Shown here piece by piece: positions 8,005 through 15,674 of a DNA stretch of 64,000 nt (position 1 is the first letter of the stretch; the number at the start of each line of letters is the position of its first letter). The position numbers and the translations under genes were made by a program. The notes below the pieces were generated by a model. It was given only the letters and a program-made list of their open reading frames with translations. It was not told the origin of the DNA and made no database searches. Location of the stretch: positions 62,001 to 126,000 of the forward strand of contig NZ_JADLQL010000006.1 of the NCBI RefSeq assembly GCF_015477805.1, in the 5' to 3' direction. The DNA is from Nocardia flavorosea (GTDB lineage Bacteria; Actinomycetota; Actinomycetes; Mycobacteriales; Mycobacteriaceae).

Positions 8005-8976
8005 ATGGTATCGGCCACTCCCCTGGTCGTCCTCGGCGAGGTGCGCACCTGCCTGCTTCCTTCGGCCGCCGCTCTGGCCCGCGCCGAAGCGGGTGATCTG
8101 CTGGCGCTCATGCCGGGTCGCGCGGTCCGCTGGCGGGAGCGGCCGGGCACCCTCGGGGTGTCCCCGGTCACCGCGGTGGGTGTCGATTGCGACCTCGCCC
8201 TGGGCGAACAGACCGCGCGGATCGTCGGTACCGTCGCCACCAGTGTTTCCCTGACCGGCGGACGGGTGCTGCAATCGTCGGCACATACCCGGATTCTGCG
8301 CGCCGCCGAACGTCGGCGGCAGACGTGGTCGCATTACATCAGCCGAAAGGGCATCACGGAGGTCATCACCCGCATCCCGGAGCGAGAGACCGCCGGAAAC
8401 GACTTGGTCGAAAGCTATCTCACCCAGGCACCGCACCCGGAACAATTGGACCTCGCCTCTATCAGCGAACGCCTGCTGGGCCGGGTGCGCGCCCACCCCC
8501 AACTGGATCAGAACCCGCCGGTGCAGGCCGGTACGACCCGCCTGCGCTGGGCCGCACGGATCGGCGGCAGCGCCGGCCCCGCCGCCTCGCTGCGCCTGGA
8601 CGACGATACGGTCCGCTCGGTGCGGTTGATCCTGCGCGACGAAACCGATATAGCCGCGGCGCAGCGGTTCTGTGAAGATCTCGCCGTCCACGACTGGCTG
8701 CTGACGGTCTTGGCCGATGTCTTGGACGAGGCCGACCGCTTCGCCCTGCACAGCAGCGAACGGATGGATATCCTCGCGCCCGCGCTCGAACATCTCACCG
8801 GCTTGTGGATGCCGGGCGCTCATACTCCGCCCGCGTTGCGCACATTGTGGAAGGACTTCCAGAACGACCCGGGATTCAACAAACAGTGGACCACCCTGCT
8901 GGGCCGCCTCCGCGACAATATCGCCGTCGCGACGCTCTACACCTTGCGGCACAATGCGGTCGGCAACGATTGGTAG
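8005..8976 (+). CDS. SCO2521-family protein (uncharacterised)
   Basis: A 323-residue protein whose ATG follows the SCO2522-type stop by one base. The N-terminus PLVVLGEVRTCLLPSAAALA and the predicted beta-rich first third (through LTGGRVLQSSAHTRIL) resemble the SCO2521 family. The middle is helical (ERRRQTWSHYISRKGITEVI) and the C-terminus carries an acidic helical bundle ending in NAVGNDW. No membrane segment or catalytic motif is visible. It closes the operon, 9 bp from a convergent membrane-protein gene. In Streptomyces a methyltransferase gene (SCO2525) belongs to the same group; no such gene is seen here. Confidence 0.8.
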   Translation: MVSATPLVVLGEVRTCLLPSAAALARAEAGDLLALMPGRAVRWRERPGTLGVSPVTAVGVDCDLALGEQTARIVGTVATSVSLTGGRVLQSSAHTRILRAAERRRQTWSHYISRKGITEVITRIPERETAGNDLVESYLTQAPHPEQLDLASISERLLGRVRAHPQLDQNPPVQAGTTRLRWAARIGGSAGPAASLRLDDDTVRSVRLILRDETDIAAAQRFCEDLAVHDWLLTVLADVLDEADRFALHSSERMDILAPALEHLTGLWMPGAHTPPALRTLWKDFQNDPGFNKQWTTLLGRLRDNIAVATLYTLRHNAVGNDW

Positions 8977-8985
8977 CCGCCGGCT

Positions 8986-9819
8986 TTACATCCGGAACCA
9001 TTTGCGCACCAGGAGCGCGAAGAATACCGACATCGACACGACACCGGCCCACCCCTCGAGCACGAACAACGCCTGCGCCTCGGCGGGCATGTCACCGGTA
9101 TCGTCCAGCCCCGGCGGGCTCAGGAAACTCATCACGCCCAGATAGACCGTGCCGCCCTCGCTGTTGTCTTCCCCCTCCAGCGGTAAAGCCACCGCGATCC
9201 CGGTGAACACCGTGATCTGGGCGACCACCCAGCCCAGCAGCCAGGAGGGCCGGTAGCCGTGCCCGCACAGCACATCCGATCCGAATCCCGCCCAGCGCCG
9301 CAGCCCCGGTGGGAGCGCCCGCGTCTCGGCTCTGGCGAGCAGCAGACCGCAGCGGTCCTCGGATTCGTTGTCCTCGTTGATCCGGTACAGCGCCACCGCC
9401 CGCCGATAGGCCAGCGCCGCATGAGTATCCAGCCGCGCCTGCGCCAGCTGGGCGCCGATCCGCTCGTACTCTTCGGCCAACAGCGTGTTCTGGCGACTGC
9501 TGAGCTTGAGCGGACCACGGAATTCCACTTCCGCGGCGATCAACGCGGCCACTACGACGCTGGGTACCCGCCACTCCTCTTCGTCCGCGGCCGGATGCCG
9601 GGCGGCGGCGTAGAGATGTGGGAAAACCAGGGTGCCGGAATGTTTGCGGCGCGCGCTCGGTGGATCGTATTCGTCGAGTACCGCCTCGACCCGGGCGTCC
9701 AGCTCGTCCAGCGCCATCCGGCCCGGGTGCCGTTGCTGATCGAGGAGTTCGGTGTAAGCCGTTGCGTGCCTTCGGATCCGGGTCGAGGCCGATTTCACGA
9801 ACGACGGGATCTCGTTCAT
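8986..9819 (-). CDS. Membrane protein with helical N-domain and degenerate ion-channel-like pore
   Basis: A 277-residue protein. Residues 1-170 are soluble and helical, with a TPR-like helix pair at about 108-165 (LLAEEYERIGAQLAQARLDT). The C-terminus has two membrane helices (193-213 and 251-272) around a 35-residue re-entrant segment, YLGVMSFLSPPGLDDTGDMP. Its spacing and the following ALFVLEGWAGV recall the pore-helix, filter and second helix of two-TM potassium channels (Ion_trans_2), but the TVGYGD filter is absent. It may be a channel relative with altered selectivity, or a non-conducting derivative. It converges on the SCO2521-type gene. Hypothetical; the channel relation is my inference. 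Confidence 0.55.
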   Translation of the reverse strand: MNEIPSFVKSASTRIRRHATAYTELLDQQRHPGRMALDELDARVEAVLDEYDPPSARRKHSGTLVFPHLYAAARHPAADEEEWRVPSVVVAALIAAEVEFRGPLKLSSRQNTLLAEEYERIGAQLAQARLDTHAALAYRRAVALYRINEDNESEDRCGLLLARAETRALPPGLRRWAGFGSDVLCGHGYRPSWLLGWVVAQITVFTGIAVALPLEGEDNSEGGTVYLGVMSFLSPPGLDDTGDMPAEAQALFVLEGWAGVVSMSVFFALLVRKWFRM

Positions 9820-9834
9820 GACACAGTCTAGCGC

Positions 9835-10293
9835 TCAGGCGAACTCGTATTCGTAGACATCGCGCGGTTCGCCTGCACCGAAATAGGTCTCGTCGTGTTC
9901 ACGGGGAACGAAACCGGCCTGTTTGAACAGGCTGCTCGCCGGATGATTGTCCGGCCGGACCGTGAGACGGATACGATGGATGCCCAGTTTCCGGCATACG
10001 TTCAGGGTGTGGTCCAGCAGGCCGCGCCCGTACCCCGCCCCCTGGTACCGCTTGGCCACCGCGAACGTGAAAAGTAGTGCCTCCCCCTTCTTTTCGAGCA
10101 TCAATGCGTAACCGATGACCGCACCCCCCACTTCGGCGACCAGCCATTCATCCCTGTGCAGATCGTAGAGCTGACGTAGCATCAGGTACAGGTACGGCTC
10201 CGCGAACACCTCGGCTTCGATGGCCGCGATGTCCTCGAGGTCGGCAAACCGGGCCTGCCGGTATTCCGGCTGCGGCGCCTCCGCGATATCCAT
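9835..10293 (-). CDS. GNAT-family N-acetyltransferase
   Basis: A 152-residue single-domain acetyltransferase. The acetyl-CoA binding motif A is VAKRYQGAGYGRGLLDHTL, followed by the typical RLTVRPDNHPASSLFKQAGF segment of RimI/PhnO-like enzymes. It transfers an acetyl group from acetyl-CoA to an amine on an unknown protein or small molecule. It is 15 bp from the start of the channel-like gene on the same strand and diverges from the LexA-like gene. Substrate not predictable. Confidence 0.85.
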   Translation of the reverse strand: MDIAEAPQPEYRQARFADLEDIAAIEAEVFAEPYLYLMLRQLYDLHRDEWLVAEVGGAVIGYALMLEKKGEALLFTFAVAKRYQGAGYGRGLLDHTLNVCRKLGIHRIRLTVRPDNHPASSLFKQAGFVPREHDETYFGAGEPRDVYEYEFA

Positions 10294-10378
10294 GTGCTCC
10301 CTAATGCCAGGGCAAAAGCCGTCCGATTCCAGCCTAAGACTTTCGACCGCTCAGTGTAAGGGTCGGGTACATACCTCC

Positions 10379-10395
10379 TGGGACCTACCGTCCCA
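10379..10395. promoter_or_regulatory. Inverted repeat TGGGAC-N5-GTCCCA, possible operator
   Basis: A perfect 6-bp inverted repeat with a 5-bp spacer sits between the divergent GNAT and LexA-like genes, 64 bp before the latter. It does not match the actinobacterial SOS box (CGAAC-N4-GTTCG), so if it is the operator of the LexA-like protein, that protein has a different specificity. Confidence 0.3.
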
Positions 10396-10446
10396 TGTCC
10401 GGCATACCCGGTGGCGCACCCCGCAATCGCTGTCGGTACCAGGTCA

Positions 10447-10452
10447 TACGAT
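10447..10452 (+). promoter_or_regulatory. -10 box TACGAT of a probable leaderless lexA-like transcript
   Basis: TACGAT ends 6 bp before the GTG at 10459, which would place the transcription start on the start codon. No Shine-Dalgarno sequence precedes that GTG. Leaderless mRNAs are common in actinobacteria. Confidence 0.4.
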
Positions 10453-10458
10453 GCACCG

Positions 10459-11106
10459 GTGACCGATTACGACCACCTCGACACCTCCGCCCTGCCCGAC
10501 CGTCAGCGTCGCATTCTCGCGGCCATCCAGGAGTGGGTGATCCGGCACGGTTATCCGCCGAGCACCCGCCGGCTCGGCGCAGCGGTCGGTCTGCGGTCGG
10601 CCTCCTCGGTGTCCAGGCATCTGAAAAGCTTGGAGGAGAAGGGCTTTCTGCGGCGTGGTGCCGGGATGGCGCGGCCCATGGATGTGCGGTTGTTCCTGCA
10701 TACCGCACCCGGTCGTGCCGCGGATCGCGAGGATGCCGTGGCGGTGCCCATGGTCGGCGATATTGCCGCGGGCACCCCGATCGCCGCCGAGGAGCATGTC
10801 GGCGATGTGCTGTCGCTGCCGCGCGAACTGGTCGGGCGGGGCACCGTATTCGGGCTGCGGGTACGCGGGGATTCCATGGTGGACGCCGCGATCTGCGACG
10901 GCGATATGGTGGTGGTGCGGCAGCAGCCCGAAGCGCAGTCCGGCGAGATCGTCGCCGCGATGCTGGACGGGGAGGCCACGGTGAAGGTGTTTCGCCGCCG
11001 CGGCGGGCATATCTATCTCGAACCCCGCAATCCCGCGTATCCGGTCCTCGACGGTGACCACGCCGTGGTGCTGGGCAAGGTGGTTTCGGTGATGCGGCGG
11101 TTATGA
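10459..11106 (+). CDS. LexA-like repressor with S24-type self-cleavage domain
   Basis: A 215-residue protein from GTG 10459; another in-frame GTG at 10411 is possible but less likely. The N-terminus is a LexA winged helix: RQRRILAAIQEWVIRHGYPP then LRSASSVSRHLKSLEEKGFL. The C-domain carries the A104-G105 cleavage site (VGDIAAGTP) and the catalytic pair S139 (RGDSMVD) and K176 (ATVKVF), so RecA-stimulated or spontaneous self-cleavage is possible. The recognition helix differs from classical actinobacterial LexA and no SOS box is seen, so this may be a second LexA paralogue or a specialised repressor. It overlaps the Nudix gene by an ATGA. Confidence 0.8.
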   Translation: MTDYDHLDTSALPDRQRRILAAIQEWVIRHGYPPSTRRLGAAVGLRSASSVSRHLKSLEEKGFLRRGAGMARPMDVRLFLHTAPGRAADREDAVAVPMVGDIAAGTPIAAEEHVGDVLSLPRELVGRGTVFGLRVRGDSMVDAAICDGDMVVVRQQPEAQSGEIVAAMLDGEATVKVFRRRGGHIYLEPRNPAYPVLDGDHAVVLGKVVSVMRRL

Positions 11107-11831
11107 CGGCACCGGAGCCGGAGTCCGGCCCCCCGCGCCGATGGGGCATGATCGAATCCATGGCCACCGCCCCGGGACCTCGGGTCCCCGAGAATATCGA
11201 CGAGTTCCGTACGCTCGCCGGCGCCCGGCTGAACACGTTCGAACGGATCGCCGTTCCGGACGATCTGGCCCCCCGGCGCGCCGCGGTGGCGCTGTGCGTG
11301 GTGGACAACGGCACCGGGCCGGCGGTGACCGTCATCAAACGCGCCTACCGGGGTCGCAACGCCGGGCAGTGGGGGCTGCCGGGCGGCCGGGTGGAGCGCG
11401 GGGAAACCCTCGAACGCGCCGCCGCGCGCGAACTGCACGAAGAACTCGGGCTGGTCGCCGATCCCGCCGAGGTACTCGGTGTTCTCGACGATTTCCCGGC
11501 CGCCTCCGGTTTCGCCATCACCCCCATCGTCACGACACTGTCCGATATCGCGGACCTGCAGCCCAGCGCCGACGAAGTGCACTCTGTGCATTTCGTGGAC
11601 CTGCACCGCCTGGCCGCCGACGGCGCGCCCCATTGGGTGCACCGCGGCGATCCGGATACCCCGGCAACTCCGGAGACCGGCCTGTTGCAGATGCGATTGG
11701 CCCCCGATATGACCATCCACGCGCCGACAGGCGCGATGCTCTGGCAGTTCCGGGAGGTCGTGCTGCTCGGGCGACGGTCCGAGGCGGCACGGGTCGCGCA
11801 TTTCCTGCAGCCCGACTGGACCCATCACTGA
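11103..11831 (+). CDS. Nudix hydrolase
   Basis: A 242-residue protein with a complete Nudix box at residues 95-117 (GRVERGETLERAAARELHEE then LGL), matching GX5EX7REUXEEXGU. The core domain spans about 58-200. Such enzymes hydrolyse nucleoside diphosphates linked to another group, for example oxidised dNTPs, NADH or CoA. The ATG overlaps the lexA-like stop (ATGA), suggesting co-translation and a DNA-damage or nucleotide-pool role. Internal ATGs at 11148 and 11160 are equally plausible starts because the first 15-20 residues are low in conservation. Confidence 0.85.
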   Translation: MTAPEPESGPPRRWGMIESMATAPGPRVPENIDEFRTLAGARLNTFERIAVPDDLAPRRAAVALCVVDNGTGPAVTVIKRAYRGRNAGQWGLPGGRVERGETLERAAARELHEELGLVADPAEVLGVLDDFPAASGFAITPIVTTLSDIADLQPSADEVHSVHFVDLHRLAADGAPHWVHRGDPDTPATPETGLLQMRLAPDMTIHAPTGAMLWQFREVVLLGRRSEAARVAHFLQPDWTHH

Positions 11832-12110
11832 CGAGCCCGCGCAGACGCTGACATCCGGCTCGGTGCGGTCGGACCGACCCGATCGGCGGCGGACGGCCCT
11901 GCGCACATCGGCCGAGCCGATCCCGGAGTCACCCGGTAAAGCACATTGCCCTCGCCTCCGATACCTGTGCGGGTGAGCCGGGGCATGGTTCGACGGCTCG
12001 GTCGCGACCGGCCACGGCCAAGACCTCGTCTTTTGCCCGGCGCAGCCCTATCGGCGCTCGAAGTCTCGGCGAAGGTGACCGGCGCGGCCGGCGACCTCCG
12101 CCCGGGCTCA

Positions 12111-12398
12111 TCACTCGCGGCGGCGACCCCTGTCGGGTGCCGCGCCGGACTGCTCGCCGTCGGGGACGATATCCGGCTGTTCCTCGGCCAGCCGTTCGTC
12201 GAGGGATTCTCCCTCGCGTTGTTCCCGGGGCGTAGTCGCATAGCGATCGGCCGCGGACCAGTCGTCGGGTGGGTCCATCCCCTCTTCCAGCGGGTCGGCG
12301 GCCAGTTCGTCCTCGTCCAATTGCTCCTCGGTCGGCGGAACGCTCGCCCATTCGGATACTTCGGCGGATTCCTGACCGATGTCTTCGGTTCCGTTCAT
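12111..12398 (-). CDS. Small acidic actinobacterial protein, DUF5709-like
   Basis: A 95-residue acidic, probably disordered protein. The segment GMDPPDDWSAADRYATTPRE followed by GESLDERLAEEQPDI matches my recollection of DUF5709, a family of short actinobacterial proteins of unknown function. ATG 12398 gives MNGTEDIGQES; GTG 12422 would add eight residues. No convincing Shine-Dalgarno is seen. The 279-bp stretch between it and the convergent Nudix gene holds nothing I recognise. Confidence 0.55.
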   Translation of the reverse strand: MNGTEDIGQESAEVSEWASVPPTEEQLDEDELAADPLEEGMDPPDDWSAADRYATTPREQREGESLDERLAEEQPDIVPDGEQSGAAPDRGRRRE

Positions 12399-12454
12399 GG
12401 TCGGCGGGTTGCCCCGCGCCACCGGTCGAAACAGGTATCCACCGATTTCTGTGC

Positions 12455-13168
12455 TCAGCCGGGAAGCGTCCCGGCGGCCCGCCCGGTTTCGCGATCCTCG
12501 GCTCCGCGGCCGCGCCGGCTACCGGTGTAGGCGGCCTCGCGGATGCGCTGCACCACTTGCGGTACCGGTTGCACATCGTCGGGATGGTTGAGCATCGGAT
12601 CGAAGAAATCCGTCCGGTGTTCTTCCGGATCGGCCCGGCGTAGCGCCAGCTCACCGACCGTCCGTGGGCGCGAGCGCATACCCGCCGCGGTGATCTCGAA
12701 ATCGAAGGGATGGTCACGCAGATGCTCTTCGAGTTCCGTCAGCCCGGCGCCCTCCGGTTGCGGCCCGGCCGGATCGGCGAAAATCCAGCGCAGACTCGAA
12801 TCGGGGAAACGGTACGGAAGCAGAGATCCGTACCGGGCATGCGACCAACCGCGAGCCGGGGTGACCACGAACCGGCCGGCCATACCGCGGCCGGTGGTGG
12901 CGAGCGCGAAATCCCAGGGGTGTTCGTCGCGCGCCAGCACCCGGAAGCCGATGCCGAGAATATCCGGCACGGTGCCGGGAGTGCCCGTCCCCTTGGACAG
13001 CCGGGCGATCACCGCACGGTCACCGGTGCCGAAGAGGTCCTCGAACTCGGGTTCCGCCCGGAAACGCCCGGCCAGCCGGATACCACGGGGATGGAAGAAA
13101 CGGGCGTGTCGCAGCCGCGCACCGGTGTCGAACGCGGTCCGCACAACGGGAGTGATCGGATCAAGCAT
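12455..13168 (-). CDS. Catalase-superfamily-like protein of unknown function
   Basis: A 237-residue protein. RHARFFHPRGIRLAGRFRAE and the following VIARLSKGTGTPGTVPDILG then GIGFRVL follow the order of the catalase N-terminal strands (HAKGAGAFGTF, VFVRFSTV, RDPRGFALKF). It lacks a clear catalytic His-Asn pair and the C-terminal half of catalases, so peroxide dismutation is unlikely to follow the classical mechanism. Similar short proteins occur in mycobacteria, sometimes misnamed phosphodiesterase. Its ATG overlaps the end of the SDR gene by 8 bp, so the two are co-translated. Function unknown. Confidence 0.55.
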   Translation of the reverse strand: MLDPITPVVRTAFDTGARLRHARFFHPRGIRLAGRFRAEPEFEDLFGTGDRAVIARLSKGTGTPGTVPDILGIGFRVLARDEHPWDFALATTGRGMAGRFVVTPARGWSHARYGSLLPYRFPDSSLRWIFADPAGPQPEGAGLTELEEHLRDHPFDFEITAAGMRSRPRTVGELALRRADPEEHRTDFFDPMLNHPDDVQPVPQVVQRIREAAYTGSRRGRGAEDRETGRAAGTLPG

Positions 13169-14015
13169 CGGTTACCTCCTGTGCCGCGCCCGGCCGACGC
13201 CAGTTCTCGTCGCGCACCAACTGACTGGTTTGCGGGCCCATGAGCAGCATCCCACCGTCGACGACGTAGGAGGCGCCGGTGATATAGCCTGCGGCCGGGG
13301 TCGCCAGGAACGCGACCACGGAGGCGACCTCGTCGGCGTGGCCGGGCCGGCCCAACGGTAGCCCCGGCCGGGGATGCTCACGCGGGTCGGCATCGTCCTG
13401 GCCGGTCATCGGCGTCGAGATCTCCCCGGGCGCCACGGAGTTCACGGTGATGTCGTGTTCGGCCAGTTCCAGTGCCAGCACCTTGGTGAGCGCGCCCAGG
13501 CCCGCCTTCGCGGCACAGTACGGCGCCGCCCCGACCTTCGGCGCATGCTCGTGCACGCTGGTGATATTGATGATGCGGCCGCCGCGACCGGCGTCGATCA
13601 TATGCCGGGCGGCACGTTGAGTGCACAGGAACGATCCGTCGAGATCGACGGAGAGCACATGGCGCCAGGTGTCGAAATCCATATCCATCGCCTTCTGCGA
13701 GGAGCCGGTGCCCGCGCAGTTGACCAGGACGTCCAGCCCGCCCAGTTCGCCGGCGAGTTCGTCGATTGCGGCCGTGCTCGTCGGCAGATCGTCGAGGTCG
13801 AGCTGCCGGACAGCGGCCCGCGCACCCCGGTCACGAGCCAGCTCGGCAGTATGCGCGGCCCCGGATTCATCCGTGTGGTACGTGATGCCCACATCCACGC
13901 CGCCACCGGCCAGTGCGACCGCGACGGCCCGGCCGATACCCGAATCGGAGCCGGTCACCACCGCGCGCAGGGGTGCGCCGATACGTTCTCTCGGTAAGGG
14001 AGCGATAGTAGCCAT
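13161..14015 (-). CDS. Short-chain dehydrogenase/reductase
   Basis: A 284-residue classical SDR with TGSDSGIG (21-28) for NAD(P) binding, NCAG at 99-102, catalytic S153, Y166 and K170 (YCAAK), and a C-terminal GYITGASYVVDGGM. It resembles glucose/3-oxoacyl-type SDRs found in stress clusters. It reduces or oxidises an unknown alcohol or ketone in the cytoplasm. It precedes and overlaps the catalase-like gene, suggesting a shared operon; the epimerase gene lies upstream on the same strand, 36 bp away. Confidence 0.9.
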   Translation of the reverse strand: MATIAPLPRERIGAPLRAVVTGSDSGIGRAVAVALAGGGVDVGITYHTDESGAAHTAELARDRGARAAVRQLDLDDLPTSTAAIDELAGELGGLDVLVNCAGTGSSQKAMDMDFDTWRHVLSVDLDGSFLCTQRAARHMIDAGRGGRIINITSVHEHAPKVGAAPYCAAKAGLGALTKVLALELAEHDITVNSVAPGEISTPMTGQDDADPREHPRPGLPLGRPGHADEVASVVAFLATPAAGYITGASYVVDGGMLLMGPQTSQLVRDENWRRPGAAQEVTDA

Positions 14016-14051
14016 GGGCGGCGGCTACCCGGTTAGCGCGCGGTGACACAG

Positions 14052-15113
14052 CTATTCGTCGACCGGATCGTGGCCGCCGGCGCCGGAGCCGAATTCGCGG
14101 TGCCGGGCCGTGCCGCCGGCGTCCGGCGCCAGCGGCGGGGTCGGGCCGCCGGTTCCGCGCCGGAACGCGTCGAGGAACTGCCGCAGCGTATCGGTGGCGG
14201 CGGTACGGGGTACCCAGCCGAGTTCCGCGCGTGCCCGCCCCGAATCGAGTATCGGCAGGTGCATGAGGGCGTCGAACAGGCCGGGGGTCGCGGGCGCCAG
14301 ATGCAGATGCCAGGCACCGGCCAGGACGGTGCGGACCAGGCGCGGCGGAACCGATATTGCACGAACATCCAGGGTGCGCTCGATTTCGATGCGGTCCAGG
14401 AGGGGTTCGGCGGCGAGATTGAACGCACCGTGTACGTCGGCCACCACCGCGGCCGCGTACGCGGTGGCCACATCGGCACTGTGCAGGGTCTGGAAACGCA
14501 GCCCACGCGGGTACGGCAGAACCGGGAGCAGTTCGGGGCGGACCAGCCCGTTGGGTACCAGCGGTCCGGCGAACAGGCGGCGCTGTTCGCTGGCCGAGGC
14601 GCGCTGGAAGATGAACGCCGGCCGCATCCGGACCACCCGGCATTCGCTGTGCCGCTGTTCGAACAGGTCGAGGATCCGCTCGACATAGGCTTTCTCGACC
14701 ATGTAGGAGGCCTCGGGCCAGCCTTCCGTCGGCCACGACTCGTCGACCGGTGTATCGCCGGCGCCCGGCGAGTACGCGCCGATCGACGAGGCGTATATGA
14801 GGGCCGGGACTCCCGCGGTCGCCACGGCATCGAGCACTCGTTCGGTGCCGCCCACATTGGTGCGCCAGGTGTCCAGCGGCCGCCGGGTGGGCTGGAACGC
14901 CCACGCCAGGTGGATCACCGCCGCCGCGCCGCGGAAGATCGCCGCGAGATCGCTGGACCGCACATCCGCGGTCACCCATTCCACGCCCGGCCGTTCCACG
15001 GCGGGTTCACGCCGGGCCAGGCCGGCGATCGAGGTCACCTCGGGTGTGGTGGACAGGGCGTCGAGCACCGCGGTACCCACATTTCCGGTCGCCCCCGTCA
15101 CGACTACGCGCAT
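14052..15113 (-). CDS. NAD-dependent epimerase/dehydratase (extended SDR)
   Basis: A 353-residue extended SDR from ATG 15113, preceded by GAGGAG at ideal spacing. TGATGNVG (6-13) is the Rossmann motif, and YMVEK carries the catalytic Tyr and Lys. The domain order (N-terminal NAD domain, variable C-terminal substrate region) fits UDP-sugar epimerases and related reductases, but the C-terminal 100 residues give no substrate clue. The last 40 residues are Gly/Pro-rich and may be disordered. It likely heads the operon with the SDR and catalase-like genes. Confidence 0.85.
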   Translation of the reverse strand: MRVVVTGATGNVGTAVLDALSTTPEVTSIAGLARREPAVERPGVEWVTADVRSSDLAAIFRGAAAVIHLAWAFQPTRRPLDTWRTNVGGTERVLDAVATAGVPALIYASSIGAYSPGAGDTPVDESWPTEGWPEASYMVEKAYVERILDLFEQRHSECRVVRMRPAFIFQRASASEQRRLFAGPLVPNGLVRPELLPVLPYPRGLRFQTLHSADVATAYAAAVVADVHGAFNLAAEPLLDRIEIERTLDVRAISVPPRLVRTVLAGAWHLHLAPATPGLFDALMHLPILDSGRARAELGWVPRTAATDTLRQFLDAFRRGTGGPTPPLAPDAGGTARHREFGSGAGGHDPVDE

Positions 15114-15674
15114 CGGCACTCCTCGGGTCGGTTCCGGCTCCGGCTTACCCCCATCTGCGCGCCCGACACCACCGATCACCGACGCCCGTGTCGGACGGAC
15201 CGCACCCCGCGCATGCGGGGATGATCCCGTCGCGGTAGAAAGCCGCTTGCAGGCGATAGCCGTGCTCCGCGCGCCTGCGGGGATGCTTCCTTCTCCGGCG
15301 ACTGCCGCAGTGATGCTTCGGGCCGAGGTGGTCCGGCGGGTGTCCTGCCGCAGCGGAACCCTCGCGGCTCGACCGTGACCGCCGGTGCCGGGTACCCGGG
15401 TACCCGGGTGCGCGGGTGCGCGGCGGGATCGCGGGCCATCGCAGCCCCGCTGGGGTTGCCCGGGGAACAGTGGCCCACAGGACAGAGCCGGATCGCAGAC
15501 GGCCGGGGGGCGGGATCGACCTGCCCGCGCCGAAGCCGCACCCGGCGACGAGCCGCTCCGGGCCCCGTGCGCACCACACGTAGTTTCCGGTGCCCGGCCG
15601 ATTTCGGGGGCAGCCCGCTCCGCCGTGATGGAAGCCGGTGGACGGGGGTCAGCGAGAGCCGGGCCGGCCGCGGT
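15114..15674. other. 561-bp intergenic region without a supported gene
   Basis: Apart from the two CRISPR-like repeats at 15200-15290 there is a short direct repeat near 15393-15425 (GGGTACCC repeated, then GTGCGCGG repeated). The open frames here overlap each other on both strands and show no family motif or ribosome site. Confidence 0.6.
15200..15290 (+). CRISPR. Two-repeat relic resembling a type I-E CRISPR array
   Basis: Two 29-nt repeats at 15200-15228 and 15262-15290 flank a 33-nt spacer. They share GCGGGGATG and a GC-rich hairpin (CCCCGCGCATGCGGGG in the first), and differ at 7 of 29 positions. The pattern GTGCTCC-CGCGC-N-TGCGGGGAT matches the type I-E repeats I know from actinobacteria. 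A 33-nt spacer is the normal I-E size. No further repeat at the expected phase and no cas gene is visible, so this is a decayed or minimal orphan locus. Confidence 0.55.

Noticed and set aside
15291..15380. Third CRISPR repeat at the expected phase after 15290
   Set aside because: The sequence near 15323 does not keep the GCGGGGATG core, so the array was not extended.
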